Source: Aquabacter spiritensis
GTDB lineage: Bacteria > Pseudomonadota > Alphaproteobacteria > Rhizobiales > Xanthobacteraceae
Direction: 5' to 3'
Length of the DNA stretch: 64,000 bases
NCBI RefSeq assembly: GCF_004346185.1
Contig: NZ_SMAI01000011.1
Span: 62,001 to 126,000 of the forward strand
Shown here: piece by piece, positions 47,868-54,906 of the stretch
How positions within the stretch are numbered: the stretch's first letter is position 1
How the letters are laid out: each line of letters begins with the position of its first letter
Position numbers and translations under genes: made by a program
The notes under the pieces: model-generated
The model's input: the letters and a program-made list of their open reading frames with translations, nothing else
The model's database searches: none
What the model was told of the DNA's origin: nothing

Positions 47868-48892
47868 TCGGAGCGCGCGCGCCTCGCTTCTGGTCGGCGC
47901 CGAACAGCTTGGCGGGTACCCTCCTGGCGCCAATAGGCGCGCTGATCGGCCGGATCACGCTCGCCCGCATGGGCAAAACGGGCGCGCGGGTACCGGCAAC
48001 CGTGATCTGCATCGGCAATCCCACGGTCGGCGGCGCCGGCAAGACACCGACCGCGATCTTGGTCTTGGAACGGCTCGCGGCACGCGGGGCCCGCCCCTTC
48101 GCCCTGCTTCGTGGCCATGGCGGCCGGGAGGCTGGGCCGCTTCTCGTCGCCGGACACGATGCCGCCGCGGTCGGGGACGAGGCGGTGCTGCTCGCGGCCG
48201 CCGCACCGACCATCGTCGCGCGCGACCGCGCCGCCGGCGCGCGCCTCGCGGTCTCGCTCGGCGCAAGCCATATCGTGATGGATGACGGGTTCCAAAATCC
48301 TGCGCTCGAAAAGGACGCGGCGCTGCTGGTGGTGGACGGCGAGGCAGGACTCGGCAATGGCCGCGTCCTGCCGGCCGGTCCGCTGCGGGCGCCGTACGCT
48401 GCGCAGCGGCGCCGTGCCGACGCGCTCCTGGTGATCGGGGACGGCAGCGCCGGCGATCTCTTGGCCAGGGGGGACGGTCTCGTCCTGCGCGGCCGTCTCG
48501 TCCCCCGGCCGGGCGGTGCCGAGGCGCTGGCCGGACGTCGGCTTCTCGCATTTGCCGGCATCGGGCGGCCGGAAAAGTTCTTCACCAGCCTGCGCGCCAT
48601 CGGCTGCGATCTCGTCGAGACCCGCGCCTTTCCCGATCATTATCCCTATACGCTCGCCGACATACAGGGACTCTTGGAGCGCGCTGTGGCCCGCGATCTC
48701 CGGATCGTGACCACGGCCAAGGATTTCGTGCGCCTGTCAGGCCCCGCCTTCGCGGAAGCGCGCGCGCACATTCACGTCCTGCCAGTGGGTCTCGTGCTGG
48801 AGCAGGAGGCGGGCCTCGACCGTCTCATCGACGCCGCCGAGGCACGGCGTGCGGAGACCGAAGCCGCACTTCAGCCCTCGAGTCGGCGCTGA
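47864..48892 (+). CDS. lpxK: Tetraacyldisaccharide 4'-kinase
   Basis: Phosphorylates the 4' position of the lipid A disaccharide. The 342-residue protein has the Walker A-like GNPTVGGAGKTPT near residue 50, ALLRGHGG, and IVMDDGFQNPAL near 138 with the catalytic Asp pair. The ATG at 47864 overlaps the waaA stop codon. Its last 22 bases overlap the convergent DUF2093 gene. Confidence 0.94.
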   Translation: MIGARAPRFWSAPNSLAGTLLAPIGALIGRITLARMGKTGARVPATVICIGNPTVGGAGKTPTAILVLERLAARGARPFALLRGHGGREAGPLLVAGHDAAAVGDEAVLLAAAAPTIVARDRAAGARLAVSLGASHIVMDDGFQNPALEKDAALLVVDGEAGLGNGRVLPAGPLRAPYAAQRRRADALLVIGDGSAGDLLARGDGLVLRGRLVPRPGGAEALAGRRLLAFAGIGRPEKFFTSLRAIGCDLVETRAFPDHYPYTLADIQGLLERAVARDLRIVTTAKDFVRLSGPAFAEARAHIHVLPVGLVLEQEAGLDRLIDAAEARRAETEAALQPSSRR

Positions 48893-49095
48893 AGCACCCG
48901 GACTAAAACGGCTTCAGGATCCGAATAGGGTTCCTGTAGATCGACACTCCAATAGCGCAGTTCATCGAGCAGAATGGTCTGGCCCGTGACCGCACAGATC
49001 ACGAAGCTGCCGGGCCGCAGGATGCGGAACTCGCCGTCGAGATAGCGGACCTGAGCCTCGCCGCCGGATTCGGGGAATCGTTCGAACCTGTTCAT
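48871..49095 (-). CDS. DUF2093 domain-containing protein
   Basis: A 74-residue protein starting MNRFERFPESGGEAQVRYLDG and continuing RILRPGSFVICAVTGQTI, LLDELRYWSVDLQEPY. This matches the small alphaproteobacterial DUF2093 family, usually found by lpxK or xseA and without assigned function. A GTG three codons upstream is an alternative start. It overlaps the lpxK end by 22 bases on the opposite strand and lies 70 bases beyond xseA. Confidence 0.85.
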   Translation of the reverse strand: MNRFERFPESGGEAQVRYLDGEFRILRPGSFVICAVTGQTILLDELRYWSVDLQEPYSDPEAVLVRVLQRRLEG

Positions 49096-49165
49096 CTCTG
49101 CCACTGCGCACCCATCGACGCCGCAAAGATAGTGGCTTGCGGGGCGCAGGAAAAGGTCAAGATCC

Positions 49166-50737
49166 TCACGGCGCGTCGAACAGCCCCGGTTGTGGCGCCG
49201 GCGGCGTCCGTCTGCCGGTCGGACGCGTCCCAGCCGCGACGACGCCGATCCGGCCGTCGGCGAACTCGAGATCGAGCACCTGGCCGCCGGAAACACCCGC
49301 CGCGCTGCGGACGGCCTTGCCGGACGCGTCCCGCACCAAGGCGAAGCCGCGCGCCAAAACCCCGTGATAGGACAAGGCCTCCAACACCTGCGCGACGGCG
49401 CCGAGACGGCGCGCACGGTCCCGCAATCCGACCGAAAGGCACCGCACCGCCCGCTCATGCAAACCCATCAGCCGCTCGCCGCGCCGTTCGATCTGAACCC
49501 GGTGGGCGCGCAGACTGGCGGCGCGGGCAGCCCCGAGGCGATCCCGCGTCGCCGCGAGCCGGTCGGCTCCCCGCTGCATCGTCCGGGCGGTGCATTGGAC
49601 CAGCGATCGGCTGAGTTGCCGCGTCCGATCGCCCAGACGGTCGAGGCGGGCGCGCAGCATGGCCGGCGACAGCCGCCCGCTCACCGCCTGAAGACGCACG
49701 CGGTGGGCACCGGCATTGGTGCGCAGCGCCCGCGGCAGACGGGCCGCTGCGAGATCAAGCCGCTGGCGGGGTTGAGCGAGCAGGTCCTCCGCACTCGGCA
49801 GGACGCGGACCAGGCCCCGCAGCGCGCTACGCCACCGCTCCGCGAGCCGCGGCGGTGCCGCCGTCAGGCGCCCGCCGAGCATGCGCACCGTCCCGAGAAG
49901 TTCGGCGCGCACCGGAACCGCCATTTCCGCTGCCGCAGTCGGCGTCGGTGCCCGGACATCGGCCGCGAAATCGATCAAGGTGACGTCGGTCTCATGCCCG
50001 ACCGCCGAGATCAGCGGGATCGTGCTCTCCGCCGCCGCCCGCACCACCGCCTCGTCCGAGAAGCCGAGCAGATCCTCGAGCGCGCCGCCGCCGCGGGCGA
50101 CGATGAGCAGGTCGGGCCGCGGCACCGGGCCGCCTTGAGGCAACGCGTTGAATCCGCGGATCGCCGCCGCGACCTCCGCCGCCGACGTTTCGCCCTGCAC
50201 CCGGACCGGCCAGACGAGGACCCGGCGCGGAAAGCGGTCGGCCAGACGATGCAGAATGTCGCGAATCACGGCGCCCGTCGGCGAGGTGACGATGCCGATC
50301 GTCCGGGGCAGGAAGGGCAGCGGCACTTTCCGCGCCGGCTCGAACAAGCCTTCCGCCTGGAGCCGGCGCTTGCGCTCCTCCAACATGGCCATGATGGCGC
50401 CGGCACCTGCAAATTCCAGGGCCTCGATCACGATCTGATAGCCGGACTTGCCGGGATAGGTGGTGAGCTTGCCCACCGCCACGACTTCGAGGCCTTCCTC
50501 CGGCTTCACCTTCAGACGGGCGAACGTGCCCTTCCAGCACACCGCGTCGAGCCGAGCGCCCTCGTCCTTCAGGCTGAAATAGGCATGGCCGGACGAATGC
50601 GGCCCCCGATACCCGGAGATTTCCCCGCGCACGCGGACATGGCCATAGGCGTCCTCCACGGTGCGACGGAGCGCGCCGGAAAGCTCGGAGACGGTCCATT
50701 CCGGAGTGTTGGGACGCGGTTCGGAAACGGCAGACAT
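49166..50737 (-). CDS. xseA: Exodeoxyribonuclease VII large subunit
   Basis: Nuclease subunit of ExoVII. The 523-residue protein has the N-terminal OB domain (WTVSELSGALRRTVEDAYG, then GEISGYR near residue 41), the catalytic core with IGIVTSPTGAVIRDIL near 140 and RGGGALEDLLGF near 205, and SAVGHETDVTLIDFAADVRAPTP split near 240. A long coiled region and a C-terminal GVLARGFALVRD beta segment complete it. The small subunit xseB is not in this window. ATG 50737 is chosen over upstream codons that are not XseA-like. It is divergent from purD. Confidence 0.94.
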   Translation of the reverse strand: MSAVSEPRPNTPEWTVSELSGALRRTVEDAYGHVRVRGEISGYRGPHSSGHAYFSLKDEGARLDAVCWKGTFARLKVKPEEGLEVVAVGKLTTYPGKSGYQIVIEALEFAGAGAIMAMLEERKRRLQAEGLFEPARKVPLPFLPRTIGIVTSPTGAVIRDILHRLADRFPRRVLVWPVRVQGETSAAEVAAAIRGFNALPQGGPVPRPDLLIVARGGGALEDLLGFSDEAVVRAAAESTIPLISAVGHETDVTLIDFAADVRAPTPTAAAEMAVPVRAELLGTVRMLGGRLTAAPPRLAERWRSALRGLVRVLPSAEDLLAQPRQRLDLAAARLPRALRTNAGAHRVRLQAVSGRLSPAMLRARLDRLGDRTRQLSRSLVQCTARTMQRGADRLAATRDRLGAARAASLRAHRVQIERRGERLMGLHERAVRCLSVGLRDRARRLGAVAQVLEALSYHGVLARGFALVRDASGKAVRSAAGVSGGQVLDLEFADGRIGVVAAGTRPTGRRTPPAPQPGLFDAP

Positions 50738-50864
50738 GATTCGCACCGGCGCTGAGGACGGATGAGCAAGCATAGCCGCTTCACCCCCCATGCGGCGAGC
50801 GCAACACCGAACCCCTTGTTCGCGGCGGCTGAAGCCGATAGCGGTTTCCCGGGGAGGAACCTGG

Positions 50865-52121
50865 ATGAACGTGCTTCTGCTCGGCGCCGGCGGCCGCGAA
50901 CATGCCCTTGCCTGGAAGCTCGCACAGAGCCCGGGCATGGGCCGATTTTATGCTTTGCCGGGAAATCCCGGGATCGCCGAGCATGCCAAGCCTGTGGAAG
51001 GCGTCGCCCTTTCGGCCCACCAGAGCCTCGTAGCCTGGTGTCGCGCCCAGGCGATCGACCTGGTGGTCGTGGGGCCGGAGGCGCCTTTGGTGGCGGGGCT
51101 CGTCGACCGGCTGGCCGAGGCGGGAATCGCCGCTTTCGGCCCGACGGCGGCCGCCGCCCGGCTTGAGGGATCGAAGCTCTTCACCAAAGAATTGTGCCGC
51201 GCGAACAATATTCCGACCGCGGCCTTCGGCCGGTTCACGACGCCGGACGCCGCCTTCGCCTATGTCCAGGCGCAAGGCGCCCCGATCGTCGTGAAGGCGG
51301 ACGGGCTGATGGCCGGCAAGGGCGTGGTGGTGGCTTTCACCGTGGAAGAGGCGATTTCAGCGGTCGAGCAGGTGTTCGCCGCCGGGGGCGCGGAAGTCCT
51401 CATCGAGGAATTCATGGAAGGCGAGGAGGCGAGCCTGTTCTGCCTCGTCGACGGCGAGACCGTCGTCCCCTTCGGCAGCGCTCAGGACCACAAGCGCGCG
51501 TTCGACGGCGATCTCGGCCCGAACACCGGCGGCATGGGGGCGTATTCGCCCGCCCCGGTTCTGACCCCGGACCTCGAGGCGCGGGCGATCGCCGAGATCG
51601 TCGTCCCGACCGCCAAGGCGATGGTGGCGCTGGGCGCGCCCTATCGCGGCATCCTCTATGCCGGCCTGATGCTGACCGCAGCCGGCCCCAAGCTGGTGGA
51701 GTACAATTGCCGGTTCGGCGACCCGGAATGCCAGGTGCTCATGCCGCGCTTGGAAAGCGACCTCCTGGCCGTCCTGGACGCGACGGCGCATGGCCGTCTG
51801 GCCGAGGCCGAGGTGCGCTGGTCGCCCCGCTCGGCCCTGACCGTGGTCTATGCCAGCCGAGGCTATCCCGGGAGCTACCAGACCGGTTTGGAAATATCCG
51901 GCCTGGCGGAAGCGGGCGCCGTAGAGGGAGTGCTGGTCTTCCAGGCCGGCACGAAGCGCGTCGCAGCCAAGTTGGTTTCGAATGGCGGCCGGGTGCTCAA
52001 CGTCACCGGCACCGGACGGACGCTGGCCGAGGCGCGGTCGCGCGCCTACGATGCCGCCGCGCGGATCGACTGGCCGGAAGGTTTCTATCGTAGCGACATC
52101 GGCTGGCGCGCGCTGAAATAA
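50865..52121 (+). CDS. purD: Phosphoribosylamine-glycine ligase
   Basis: Second step of purine biosynthesis (GAR synthetase). The 418-residue ATP-grasp protein begins MNVLLLGAGGREHALAWKL. It shows LVVVGPEAPLVAGLVD near residue 62, the lysine motif VVKADGLMAGKGVVVA near 142 and NTGGMGAYSPAP near 222. GGGGAGG lies 7 bases before ATG 50865. It is not in an operon with other pur genes here. Confidence 0.97.
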   Translation: MNVLLLGAGGREHALAWKLAQSPGMGRFYALPGNPGIAEHAKPVEGVALSAHQSLVAWCRAQAIDLVVVGPEAPLVAGLVDRLAEAGIAAFGPTAAAARLEGSKLFTKELCRANNIPTAAFGRFTTPDAAFAYVQAQGAPIVVKADGLMAGKGVVVAFTVEEAISAVEQVFAAGGAEVLIEEFMEGEEASLFCLVDGETVVPFGSAQDHKRAFDGDLGPNTGGMGAYSPAPVLTPDLEARAIAEIVVPTAKAMVALGAPYRGILYAGLMLTAAGPKLVEYNCRFGDPECQVLMPRLESDLLAVLDATAHGRLAEAEVRWSPRSALTVVYASRGYPGSYQTGLEISGLAEAGAVEGVLVFQAGTKRVAAKLVSNGGRVLNVTGTGRTLAEARSRAYDAAARIDWPEGFYRSDIGWRALK

Positions 52122-52214
52122 CCCGCCTTTGATGCCCTGCACCTTGGTCGGAGTGAGGCTTTCACGCGTATTTTCAATGCGCTGCAGGCGATAATTAAAG
52201 ACCGGAGAGAAGCG

Positions 52215-53114
52215 ATGTCCGAGGATCTGGCCGATCTGTTTCCCGGATTTGAGGCGCATCATGTCGACACGCCCGCCGGTCGGATCTTCGCGCGGGCGGG
52301 GGGCGAGGGCCCGCCTCTGCTTCTTCTCCACGGCTTTCCCCAGACCGGTGTGATGTGGCATCGCGTGGCACACGCGCTGGCGCGGACCCATCGCGTCGTC
52401 ATCGCGGATCTCCCGGGTTATGGCTGGAGCGCGGCGCCCGAACCCGGCCGGGACCACGCGCCGTACTCCAAGCGCGCCATGGGCGCCGCTTTGGTGGCGA
52501 TGATGGAGCAGCTCGGCCATGCCCATTTCGCCCTGATCGGCCACGACCGGGGCGGCCGGGCGGCCTACCGACTGGCGCTCGACCACGAGGGGCGCGTCGA
52601 CCGCCTGGCTTTGCTCGACATCGCCCCGACGCTGTCCGCCTGGCGGAGCATGGATCGCGCGCGGGCGATGAAATCCTATCACTGGACCTTCCTCGCCCAG
52701 CCTCATCCCTTCCCCGAGACTCTCATCGGGGGGAATCCCCGGTTTTATCTCGACTGGACTTTGAAGGCCTGGTCCGGGGCCGACGACCTGTCGCTGTTCG
52801 ACCCGCGCGCGCTGGCGCATTACCGCGCCGCCTTCGGCTCCCCCGACCATATCCGCGGGGCCTGCGAGGATTATCGCGCCGGAGCGACGATCGATCTCGC
52901 ACATGACGAAGCGGATCTTGCGGCCGGGCGCACCATCGCCTGTCCGGTCCTGGTGCTCTGGGGCGCCCGGGGCTCGGTCAGTACCGGCCCGCTCGAAAGC
53001 TGGCGTGCCTTCGCTCCCAAGCTCGCTGGGCAGCCGATTCAAGCCGGCCATTATCTGTGCGAGGAGGCTCCGGACGAGGTTCTCGCGGCGTTGAAACCGT
53101 TTCTCGCCGCCTAG
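52215..53114 (+). CDS. Alpha/beta hydrolase, fluoroacetate-dehalogenase-like
   Basis: A 299-residue hydrolase. The nucleophile elbow GHDRGGR gives Asp111 with Arg112 and Arg115. The acid is Asp135 in LLDIAP, and the base is His279 in QAGHYLCEEAPDE. His156 and Trp157 (SYHWTFLAQP) and Tyr220 (CEDYRAGA) complete the halide pocket. These match Asp110/Arg111/Arg114/Asp134/His155/Trp156/Tyr219/His280 of the Rhodopseudomonas enzyme within one residue. An Asp rather than Ser nucleophile makes an esterase unlikely. The physiological substrate is unknown. GGAGAGAAGCG precedes the ATG. Confidence 0.85.
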   Translation: MSEDLADLFPGFEAHHVDTPAGRIFARAGGEGPPLLLLHGFPQTGVMWHRVAHALARTHRVVIADLPGYGWSAAPEPGRDHAPYSKRAMGAALVAMMEQLGHAHFALIGHDRGGRAAYRLALDHEGRVDRLALLDIAPTLSAWRSMDRARAMKSYHWTFLAQPHPFPETLIGGNPRFYLDWTLKAWSGADDLSLFDPRALAHYRAAFGSPDHIRGACEDYRAGATIDLAHDEADLAAGRTIACPVLVLWGARGSVSTGPLESWRAFAPKLAGQPIQAGHYLCEEAPDEVLAALKPFLAA

Positions 53115-53170
53115 CCCCTTCTCATTTTTCGCTGAAACAAATCACCACAAACAACTGATCTTAAATAATA

Positions 53171-54160
53171 TTATCCACCTTCTGACCGAAGCAGAGCGCC
53201 GCTGCGGGCGGCCGCGATCGTGGCGAGGGAAACCTTCAGCAGCACGCCGCTCGCGGCCAGAAGCGCAATCCAGGCGAGCCCGCTCGTCCAGACGCTTCGA
53301 TGCGCCTCCGCGAGCAGCAGGAGCGTGGCAGCGAAAAGGCTGGTGGGGAAGGTCCAGGCCCACCACGACACCGAGAACGGGACCCGCGCGAACCGCCCGG
53401 CCATGCTCGCCAGAACGGCGGCGATGAAGACGGCCAGGCCGAACAGGATCAGCGGGGCCGGGCCGAACCCGTGGGTCAATTTCGCCAGCGCCACTGTGGC
53501 TGCAGCCGGCGGAGCGAGAAGGATCACCAAAGTCGGGCGCAGCGGCTCCGGCAAGGAAGGGCCGGTGACGATGCGGCCGAAGATCAGCGACTGGACCAGA
53601 ATCCACAGCAGTCCGCCGACCCCGAACAGCACCCAGGACAGGGTTTCGAAGCCCAATGGCACGCCCATGATGGGCGCGACGACGCTGCCGACCAGGGGGA
53701 TCAGCAAAGGCGGCGTCAAAGCGGCGGCTTCGCGGGGCAGGCTCAGGAGTCCGCGGAACATCCACACGCCGATGACGAGATGGACGGCCACGGCGACGAG
53801 CCAGATCGCCGCAGCCGCCGACGGGGCGTAGGGCAAAAGGCCCCCGGCGACGGTCATCAGGCCGATGGTCGCGGCGCCGGCAAAGGCGGAGCGGACCGGA
53901 TGGCGCAGATCCGCCACCAGGGCTCCGGGGGCACCGACGATCCGGACGAGTTGCAGGCCGGCCACCAGCAGCCAGACGAAAAGTGTCACAGCGACAAGGG
54001 TTTCGCCGATCGCGGCCGGGGCACCGAAGATCCGCGCCGCCTCGCGCCAGGCGAGCGCGGCGCCGCCGAGGCCCATGGGGGCGGCGAACAAAGCGAGGGG
54101 AAGATGGGTCAGCCGGCGCGGCCGTTGAACCGGCGCAGCATCGAGGCGTGTCGTGGTCAT
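53171..54160 (-). CDS. TDT-family (TehA/SLAC1-like) membrane transporter
   Basis: A 329-residue protein with about ten hydrophobic helices in the tandem-hairpin pattern of TehA/SLAC1 anion channels. FAAPMGLGGAALAWREAARIF near residue 25 (given as one segment of the first helix) and VPLGFETLSWVLFGVG near 170 fit the family. Relatives carry small anions, sulfite or C4-dicarboxylates. ATG 54160 follows AGGAAG. The stop codon lies in a 10-base A+T palindrome, and the upstream region carries two larger palindromes, so this gene looks individually regulated or acquired. Confidence 0.82.
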   Translation of the reverse strand: MTTTRLDAAPVQRPRRLTHLPLALFAAPMGLGGAALAWREAARIFGAPAAIGETLVAVTLFVWLLVAGLQLVRIVGAPGALVADLRHPVRSAFAGAATIGLMTVAGGLLPYAPSAAAAIWLVAVAVHLVIGVWMFRGLLSLPREAAALTPPLLIPLVGSVVAPIMGVPLGFETLSWVLFGVGGLLWILVQSLIFGRIVTGPSLPEPLRPTLVILLAPPAAATVALAKLTHGFGPAPLILFGLAVFIAAVLASMAGRFARVPFSVSWWAWTFPTSLFAATLLLLAEAHRSVWTSGLAWIALLAASGVLLKVSLATIAAARSGALLRSEGG

Positions 54161-54301
54161 GCCGCTTCCTAAAGCACGTTCCGGGCCGCGGGAAACAGCC
54201 TTCTCGGCGGCGAATGGTCTCGACCGGAGCGGCGCGGCCGGGGCGCGGTGGCGCGCCGCGCGGCGGCCGCAGCCATCGTAACAGGCGCCTAACACCGCAG
54301 A

Positions 54302-54334
54302 TTAAGCTCGAACTTAAGAATTCAATGCATTGAA
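54302..54334. promoter_or_regulatory. Two adjacent palindromes upstream of the TDT transporter
   Basis: TTAAGCTCGAACTTAA (54302-54317) is a near-perfect 16-base dyad and TTCAATGCATTGAA (54321-54334) a perfect 14-base one. They lie in a strikingly A+T-rich patch of this GC-rich genome, 140-175 bases before the transporter start. On the minus strand TTGTAT and TTAAGT are 17 bases apart across them, a possible promoter. Operators for an unknown regulator are likely. Confidence 0.45.
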
Positions 54335-54380
54335 ATACAATGAATAAATTTATAATTACGTTCCTGTTCGGCGCGCCACC

Positions 54381-54824
54381 CTAGCGCCGGTCGCGGAAGA
54401 AGGCGCGCAGCACCTCCGCCGCCTGCCGCTCGGCGATGCCGCCGTAAACTTCGGGCGCGTGGTGGCAGGTCGGCTGCTGGTAGAAGCGCGGTCCGCTCTC
54501 CACCGCCCCACCCTTCGGATCGGCCGCGCCATAATAGAGCCGGCGGATCCGGGCGAAGGAGAGCGCGGCGGCGCACATCGCGCAGGGCTCCAGGGTGACG
54601 TAGAGGTCGCAATTGAGCAGCCGCTCGGCGCCGAGCGCGGCGGCGCCGGACCGGATCACCAGCATTTCGGCATGGGCGGTCGGATCGGTGCGTTCGCGCG
54701 TCCGGTTGCCGTCGCGCGCGACGACGTTCGATCCGTAGACCAGGACGGCGCCGACCGGCACCTCGCCCCGCGCCGCGGCGAGGCGGGCCTCGGCCAGCGC
54801 CATCTGCATGAAAGTCTCGCTCAC
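54381..54824 (-). CDS. tadA: tRNA-specific adenosine deaminase
   Basis: Converts A34 to inosine in tRNA-Arg(ACG), an essential wobble modification. The zinc and catalytic residues are present: His51 and Glu53 in TAHAE, Cys81 and Cys84 in EPCAMC. EVPVGAVLV near residue 21 is typical. GTG 54824 gives a 147-residue protein with the usual short N-terminus and an AGGCGG site upstream; the later ATG 54809 is possible. It is divergent from the pseudouridine synthase gene across 82 bases. Confidence 0.93.
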   Translation of the reverse strand: MSETFMQMALAEARLAAARGEVPVGAVLVYGSNVVARDGNRTRERTDPTAHAEMLVIRSGAAALGAERLLNCDLYVTLEPCAMCAAALSFARIRRLYYGAADPKGGAVESGPRFYQQPTCHHAPEVYGGIAERQAAEVLRAFFRDRR

Positions 54825-54906
54825 CCGCCGCCTGCACCGATTTCCGCCGGCGCCCCCGATGCGCGGGACAATGGCCCGCGGCACGTCTTCGTGCTATCGG
54901 CCTTGC

